Source: Bacteroidaceae bacterium (GTDB lineage: Bacteria > Bacteroidota > Bacteroidia > Bacteroidales > Barnesiellaceae_A). From it: a DNA stretch of 36,630 nt. The notes under the pieces were generated by a model. The model was not told the origin of the DNA and did not search any database. It worked only from the letters and a program-made list of their open reading frames with translations. The translations under genes and the position numbers were made by a program. Below are positions 32,829 through 36,630 of the stretch, in pieces. Within the stretch, counting starts at the first letter, position 1. Each line of letters opens with the position of its first letter. The stretch lies in the NCBI GenBank assembly GCA_017522135.1, contig JAFXAB010000010.1, forward strand, positions 1 through 36,630, given 5' to 3'.

Positions 32829-33653
32829 TCACTTTGTAATTTCGTCGATGAGGTTGTCGCATGTGTTGGGGTTGTAACCCAGTTTTCGGGCCTGTTCAAC
32901 ATCACGCACAGCATCGGCATATTCATATCGGGCTATTTTGCTGTATGCGCGCAAGATATACACAAAGGGGTCGTCGGGGGCCAGTTCGAGGGCTTTTTCG
33001 ATGTCTTTGTCGGCTGCGGTTATTTTGCCCCAAAGGATGTATGTTTCGGCCCTGCCTACGTATAGGTTTGCAACGTTGGGGTTGTCTCGTATGACTTGGT
33101 TGTACATTTCTATGGCTTCGTTGTAGTATCCTTGAGCCTTGAAGAATGTGGCAAAACCGATGCGAGCTTTGCTGCTGTTGGGGTTGTTGCTCAACATATA
33201 TTCGAGGTCTTTGCGACAAGCGGTGGTGTCGCCTTGCTGCATGTATATGAGAGCGCGGTTGTAGAGGGCGTCTTCGTCGTTGTCATTGAGGATGATGAGG
33301 TGACTGTAGTCGGCGCATGCGAGGTCGAGGCTGTCCATCTCGGCATACAGGGCTGCTCTATTGCGTAGCAAAGTGGTAGAACGCGGTGTCATAAAGAGAG
33401 CCATAGAGTAGGTTTCGAGGGCTTCTTGGTATTTTCCGCAGTAGCGTTGTACAGTACCCAGATTGGATAGTAAGAGCGAGTTTTGGGCGTTGGCAGGCTC
33501 GGCACGAAGTGCATTGAGGAGTGCGTTTTCGGCTTTGAGCCATTCGCCTTGTTCGATGTAAATGTCGGCACTGTCGACCCACTGAAAGTAGGTGTCGGCA
33601 TAGATGGTCGACACTGTGAGGCATAACAATATAGATGCAATAAGGTGTTTCAT
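32829..33653 (-). CDS. Exported tetratricopeptide-repeat protein
   Basis: This 274-residue protein has a signal peptide (1 to about 18, TIYA-D) and roughly seven TPR units. Examples are ADIYIEQGEWLKAENALLNAL, LSNLGTVQRYCGKYQEALETY, ALYNRALIYMQQGDTTACRKDL, FFKAQGYYNEAIEMYNQV and AETYILWGKITAADKDIEKAL. TPRs are protein-protein interaction scaffolds, probably periplasmic here. I choose ATG 33653 because it begins the signal peptide; the longer frame would run into the next gene. It lies 55 bp upstream of the HU/SPOR gene, on the same strand, but the latter has its own promoter. A -7-like TATCTTCG ends 4 nt before the ATG, so a leaderless transcript is again possible. A precise partner is unknown. 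Confidence 0.86.
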   Translation of the reverse strand: MKHLIASILLCLTVSTIYADTYFQWVDSADIYIEQGEWLKAENALLNALRAEPANAQNSLLLSNLGTVQRYCGKYQEALETYSMALFMTPRSTTLLRNRAALYAEMDSLDLACADYSHLIILNDNDEDALYNRALIYMQQGDTTACRKDLEYMLSNNPNSSKARIGFATFFKAQGYYNEAIEMYNQVIRDNPNVANLYVGRAETYILWGKITAADKDIEKALELAPDDPFVYILRAYSKIARYEYADAVRDVEQARKLGYNPNTCDNLIDEITK

Positions 33654-33657
33654 ATTG

Positions 33658-33665
33658 CGAAGATA
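33658..33665 (-). promoter_or_regulatory. -7-like element abutting the TPR gene start
   Basis: TATCTTCG on the minus strand differs from TAnnTTTG at one base and ends 4 nt before the ATG at 33653. No -33 TTTG is seen at the usual distance. Confidence 0.35.
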
Positions 33666-33715
33666 TAACAAAACCGCACACGGTAGTGAGGCTTTGACAT
33701 TATTTAATATTGGTG

Positions 33716-34285
33716 TTATGAAGGTATAGCACCGGGGTATCCCATGGGTTGCATCTTGTAGCCGAGGCGTTCCAATTCCAATGCAGAGCCAATGCGATAC
33801 ATGGCGCGACAAGCCCTCACAAAGATGTGGAAAGCCAATGGGCTTTGAGGCTCGACCTCCTCGTGACGGATGAGGTCGACGGTGAGTTCACCACAACGGC
33901 GTGTCATATCCTCGATGTTGCGGGCACGGTCGTCGGTGAGAGGTATGCCCAGTATGTCGGCTACGATGTGCTCGTCCATATCGTCAAATCCGCGTGAGCC
34001 GTAGAGTTCCTTGTAAGAGAGGGATGAAGTGTGTGCCCAATCGGTGTCCCAACCGTTGGCAATGGCCATGCCAATGTATGCCGCCCAAGCTACCGAAACA
34101 GTGGGGTAGTCGCGTACTTGAGTGATGGCATCGGCCAGGTACTCGGGAGCCAAGGTGTGCCACATGCTGTCTATATCTTCTGAAGAGGGCATTACACTAC
34201 TTAATTTGCCGTATGAGCGACACATTTGTACGAGCTTGTCGATGAGAGCCAACTCGAAATTATCTAAATATTCGGTATGTTCCAT
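33716..34285 (-). CDS. Uncharacterised 189-aa cytosolic protein
   Basis: I do not recognise a family. The protein starts at ATG 34285 (MEHTEYLDNFELALIDKLVQ); a longer frame needs a TTG start and adds 8 residues of no clear value. It has no signal or membrane segment and looks all-alpha. Notable segments are VSVAWAAYIGMAIANGWDTDW (about 69-89, aromatic and Trp-rich), YGSRGFDDMDEHIVADILG and FHIFVRACRAMYRIGSALELERLGY at the C-terminus. The stretch YKMQPMGYPGAIP ends it. It is well formed, with normal codon use, so it is a real gene, probably conserved in Bacteroidales. A -7 box is at 34314-34307. It lies upstream of the TPR gene on the same strand, with a 62-bp gap. Confidence 0.75.
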   Translation of the reverse strand: MEHTEYLDNFELALIDKLVQMCRSYGKLSSVMPSSEDIDSMWHTLAPEYLADAITQVRDYPTVSVAWAAYIGMAIANGWDTDWAHTSSLSYKELYGSRGFDDMDEHIVADILGIPLTDDRARNIEDMTRRCGELTVDLIRHEEVEPQSPLAFHIFVRACRAMYRIGSALELERLGYKMQPMGYPGAIPS

Positions 34286-34306
34286 AATGAGAAAATAATG
34301 AGGTCG

Positions 34307-34314
34307 CAAAATTA
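34307..34314 (-). promoter_or_regulatory. -7 element for the 189-aa protein gene
   Basis: TAATTTTG on the minus strand is a perfect TAnnTTTG, 21 bp before the ATG at 34285. No good -33 is visible. Confidence 0.42.
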
Positions 34315-34404
34315 GATAAATTTATTGATATAACCATGACACGGAGTATCAAGAGTAGATATGAGGTGATTGCGGTTGTGAATAATATTTATATGAGGAT
34401 ATGA

Positions 34405-34436
34405 CTTGTGCAGTCGGATAAATATTGTTACTTTTG
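34405..34436 (+). promoter_or_regulatory. Promoter for the clostripain-family gene
   Basis: CTTG (34405-34408), a 20-bp spacer and a perfect TACTTTTG (34429-34436) fit the consensus. The leader would be about 15 nt, A-rich, ending at ATG 34457. Confidence 0.65.
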
Positions 34437-34456
34437 CATACCAATAAAGAGAATCT

Positions 34457-35623
34457 ATGGCAAAACGACTCATATATATAATCGAGATAATATTTGTGAC
34501 CATGGGGTTGATTGCGTGCGATTGCCGCAAAGATGAGCCTCGGTTTGAACCGTCGGAAAATGCCCGGCATACGGCTCTGGTGTATATGATGGCCGAGAGT
34601 AACTTGTCGGTACCTTATGGCTTTGACAAGAGCAATATAGAGGAGATGTGTAGAGCCTTTGCAGATAAAGACTTCAATGGTCGATTGATGTTGTTTCTGT
34701 CGCAATATAACTCGTCGCCCTGCTTGTTGGAGATATTGAGTAACGATAAGCGAGAGAGTTATATAGATACGTTGCGGGTGTATGAGGGTTGCTTGTCGAC
34801 CGATACTGCTACATTGAGCCGTGTGATGCGAGATGTGCGAGAGATATCGAATACCCCGAGCTATGGTCTTATTGTGTGGACACATGCCAATGGCTGGTTG
34901 CCTCAATATCGTTTCTACAAAAGTGGTCGCAGAGAATTGCCCCAATCAATAGGTTGTGAAGGGAAAGAAAAGCGAACCATGGATATAGACCTGTTTGCAC
35001 GTGCGTTGCAACCATATCATCATGATTATATCATCTTTGATGCCTGCCTGATGGGTTGTGTAGAGGTGATGTATGAGTTGCGCCATGTGTGCGATCATAT
35101 CATAGCTACGCCTACCGAAACGATGGGTGCGGGTTTTCCTTATTATGATATAATGCCTCATATCTTTGCCGATACGATAGATTATAAACAGATCTGTATG
35201 GAGTATGCCGATGTGTATATCAATGCCATGGGCTGCGAAGGTACGATAGCACATATAGAGACCGGCCATATAGAAGAGCTGGCCGATGTGTGCCGACGAA
35301 TAGTGGCGGGTCGCGAAGAGGAAATAGCCCATATCGACAGCCGCATGTTGCAGTTCTACGACCGTATATATCCGCATGTATATTTTGACTTGAAGCAATA
35401 TATGCAACAGTTGGCCGACGAAGAGCAGTATGCCGACTTGGAGCATGTGCTTGATAAAGTGGTTACCTATAAGGCTGCAAGTCGTGGGTTCTTGGGAATA
35501 ACGATAGATTATTATAGCGGCTTGAGCAGTTATATCCCCGGGCTGACGCAGGATGCTGTTGTAGAAGAGTACTATCGTACCTTGCAATGGTATAAGCGTG
35601 TATATGAAAACGAGATGGAATAA
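34457..35623 (+). CDS. Clostripain-related (C11) cysteine peptidase lipoprotein
   Basis: This 388-residue lipoprotein has a lipobox (GLIAC, Cys21) followed by DCRKDEP, suggesting envelope anchoring. The C11 catalytic pair is clear: H143 in LIVWTHANGW and C197 in IIFDACLMGCVEV. The activation and substrate-loop motifs fit too (PTETMGAGFPYYDIM near 218-232). Clostripain-type enzymes cleave after Arg or Lys and are usually calcium-dependent and autoprocessed; specificity here is inference. Length is normal for the Bacteroidetes lipoprotein forms. It has its own promoter and is followed after 26 bp by mscS-type and then mazG-type genes on the same strand, an apparently functionally mixed operon. 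Confidence 0.92.
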   Translation: MAKRLIYIIEIIFVTMGLIACDCRKDEPRFEPSENARHTALVYMMAESNLSVPYGFDKSNIEEMCRAFADKDFNGRLMLFLSQYNSSPCLLEILSNDKRESYIDTLRVYEGCLSTDTATLSRVMRDVREISNTPSYGLIVWTHANGWLPQYRFYKSGRRELPQSIGCEGKEKRTMDIDLFARALQPYHHDYIIFDACLMGCVEVMYELRHVCDHIIATPTETMGAGFPYYDIMPHIFADTIDYKQICMEYADVYINAMGCEGTIAHIETGHIEELADVCRRIVAGREEEIAHIDSRMLQFYDRIYPHVYFDLKQYMQQLADEEQYADLEHVLDKVVTYKAASRGFLGITIDYYSGLSSYIPGLTQDAVVEEYYRTLQWYKRVYENEME

Positions 35624-35649
35624 AATAAATCAAATAAAATGTTAATATT

Positions 35650-36570
35650 ATGAGTAAAATGCTTCTCCAAGTGAATAGTGATGTAATGACTGCGACTGCC
35701 GATTCGACAGCTGCGGCACCTGTGAAGATTGAGCAGGTAGTAGAAGATATTTCTAAGGCCGACTTCAATGAGTTGTGGTCGCAACTCATGTCGAGTGCGT
35801 TGGACTTGGGCTTGAAAATTCTTGTAGCCCTTGTAATATACTGGATAGGAAAGTCGCTTATAGACTTGTTGTATAAGGTGGTAAAGAAGGGTCTTCATAA
35901 GCGCAATGTCGATCCGTCGGTCAACTCGTTCTTGCTGAGCCTTGTGAGGGTTGTGATGATGTTTGTGCTTATCATAACGATTATCGGAGTATTGGGTATC
36001 AATACAAGTTCGTTTGTAGCCTTGTTTGCTTCGGCGGGTGTTGCCGTAGGTATGGCATTGAGCGGAACATTGCAAAACTTTGCAGGAGGAGTAATGATAT
36101 TGTTGTTCAAGCCCTTTAAGGTGGGCGATTGGATAGATGCCGCCGGAGTTTCGGGAGGCGTAAAGGAGATACAAATATTCAATACGTTGCTCTCGACCGG
36201 AGATAATAAGATAATCATAGTGCCCAACGCCAAGTTGTCGAACGATATGGTGGTGAATTATAGTAAGGCGGGTATACGACGTGTCGACTGGACATTTACC
36301 ATCTCCTATGGCGATGACTATGACAAAGCCAAGGCTGTACTTACACAATTTATGAGCGAAGATAAGCGTATACATCAAACACCGGCACCATTTATAGCAT
36401 TGAATAATTTGGCCGATAGTGCCGTAGAGATAGTAGTGCGTGCATGGGTAGATGGCGGAGACTATTGGGATGTGTACTTCGAGATGAATGAGCGAGTGTA
36501 TAAGGAGTTTGGCAAGCATGGCTTGTCGTTTCCTTTCCCGCAAATGGATGTGCATATAGCCAAGGATTGA
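35650..36570 (+). CDS. Small-conductance mechanosensitive channel (MscS family)
   Basis: This 306-residue membrane protein releases osmolytes upon membrane tension. After a polar N-terminal segment (about 1-45) there are three membrane helices. TM1 is at about 53-72 (LKILVALVIYWIG) and TM2 at about 95-118. TM3, at about 120-155, contains the Gly/Ala-rich pore ASAGVAVGMALSGTLQNFAGG. The cytoplasmic beta domain follows with the family motif FKPFKVGDWI and VPNAKLSNDMVVNYSK (155-205), then the alpha/beta vestibule to the end. Size is typical of MscS itself (286 in E. coli). It follows the clostripain gene by 26 bp. A nearly antiparallel long minus-strand frame over it is a shadow. Confidence 0.95.
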   Translation: MSKMLLQVNSDVMTATADSTAAAPVKIEQVVEDISKADFNELWSQLMSSALDLGLKILVALVIYWIGKSLIDLLYKVVKKGLHKRNVDPSVNSFLLSLVRVVMMFVLIITIIGVLGINTSSFVALFASAGVAVGMALSGTLQNFAGGVMILLFKPFKVGDWIDAAGVSGGVKEIQIFNTLLSTGDNKIIIVPNAKLSNDMVVNYSKAGIRRVDWTFTISYGDDYDKAKAVLTQFMSEDKRIHQTPAPFIALNNLADSAVEIVVRAWVDGGDYWDVYFEMNERVYKEFGKHGLSFPFPQMDVHIAKD

Positions 36571-36588
36571 TAGTGAGCCGATAATAAA

Positions 36589-36630
36589 ATGTATATGACC
36601 AATCATAGTCGAGAAGAGAAGCTCGCGGCC
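36589..36630 (+). CDS. mazG: Start of probable nucleoside triphosphate pyrophosphohydrolase MazG (cut by window edge)
   Basis: An ATG at 36589 (or the in-frame ATG at 36595) opens 14 codons reading MYMTNHSREEKLAA at the edge. Bacteroidales MazG proteins start with an HTREEK-A-F-like segment before the (D)ELREKCPWD motif, and the match is good for such a short stretch. The call is from the N-terminus only. Its position 18 bp after the mscS stop suggests co-transcription. MazG hydrolyses (d)NTPs. Confidence 0.55.
   Translation, partial: MYMTNHSREEKLAA

Noticed and set aside
34286..34309. N-terminal extension of the 189-aa protein from a TTG codon at 34309
   Set aside because: An ATG lies 24 bp downstream. 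The extension would also overlap the -7 box at 34307-34314.
35572..36606. 344-codon minus-strand open frame over the mscS-type gene
   Set aside because: It is entirely antisense to a clear MscS gene, rich in His/Tyr/Ile of the complementary-frame type, and has no recognisable domain.

Overview
The window looks like chromosomal DNA from a member of the Bacteroidales that has a type IX secretion system (T9SS). Several things point there. Promoters fit the Bacteroidetes pattern (TTTG, about 20 bp, TAnnTTTG). Ribosome-binding regions are A-rich and lack Shine-Dalgarno motifs. The gene families are typical of the group: a GH97 glucosidase, a carboxypeptidase-regulatory-domain TonB receptor, DUF5689-type lipoproteins, an HU/SPOR protein and FloA-NfeD. 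Three secreted proteins carry T9SS type A C-terminal sorting domains, which argues against Bacteroides proper. I cannot name the genus. I see no rRNA, tRNA, CRISPR array, transposase or phage gene.

Layout. 1-961 (-): thioredoxin followed by a glutathione peroxidase cut by the left edge, divergent from a large T9SS-exported adhesin-like protein (1164-3599, +). 3675-5760 (-): a sodium:neurotransmitter-type symporter, and a small uncharacterised two-gene unit (45 aa plus 165 aa). 5932-9183 (-): a secreted endonuclease/exonuclease/phosphatase-fold hydrolase followed by a GH97 alpha-glucosidase. Divergent from these, 9504-15353 (+) is an apparent three-gene operon: a TonB-dependent receptor, a DUF5689 lipoprotein, and a lipoprotein with three tandem OB-like repeats plus a jelly-roll domain. 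This locus is the most interesting part of the window. It looks like an outer-membrane uptake system whose surface lipoproteins have nucleic-acid-binding-type folds, next to a predicted secreted nuclease or phosphodiesterase.

15551-17768 (+): a periplasmic protein with a 14-cysteine tail, then an AAA ATPase fused to a PD-(D/E)xK-like domain behind a promoter with three operator-like motifs. 17929-20646 (-): a long NfeD membrane protease and an M16 peptidase homologue lacking the zinc motif. 20980-24120: an ECF sigma factor (+), a glycosyltransferase (-), and a bcp-recA operon (+). 24596-27906 (-): two T9SS cargo proteins (Omp28-like, and a BNR/Asp-box propeller). 28217-31185 (-): a TPR/PD40 protein, short NfeD and FloA, which is a membrane microdomain operon. 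31266-34285 (-): an YcxB-like membrane protein, an HU/SPOR membrane protein, a TPR protein and an unrecognised protein. Two of these have -7 promoter boxes almost touching their start codons. 34457-36630 (+): a clostripain-family lipoprotein, an MscS channel, and the first codons of a probable mazG.

Most transcription units end in clear intrinsic terminators, which define the operons well. Families were assigned by reading motifs in the translations. No database search was possible.
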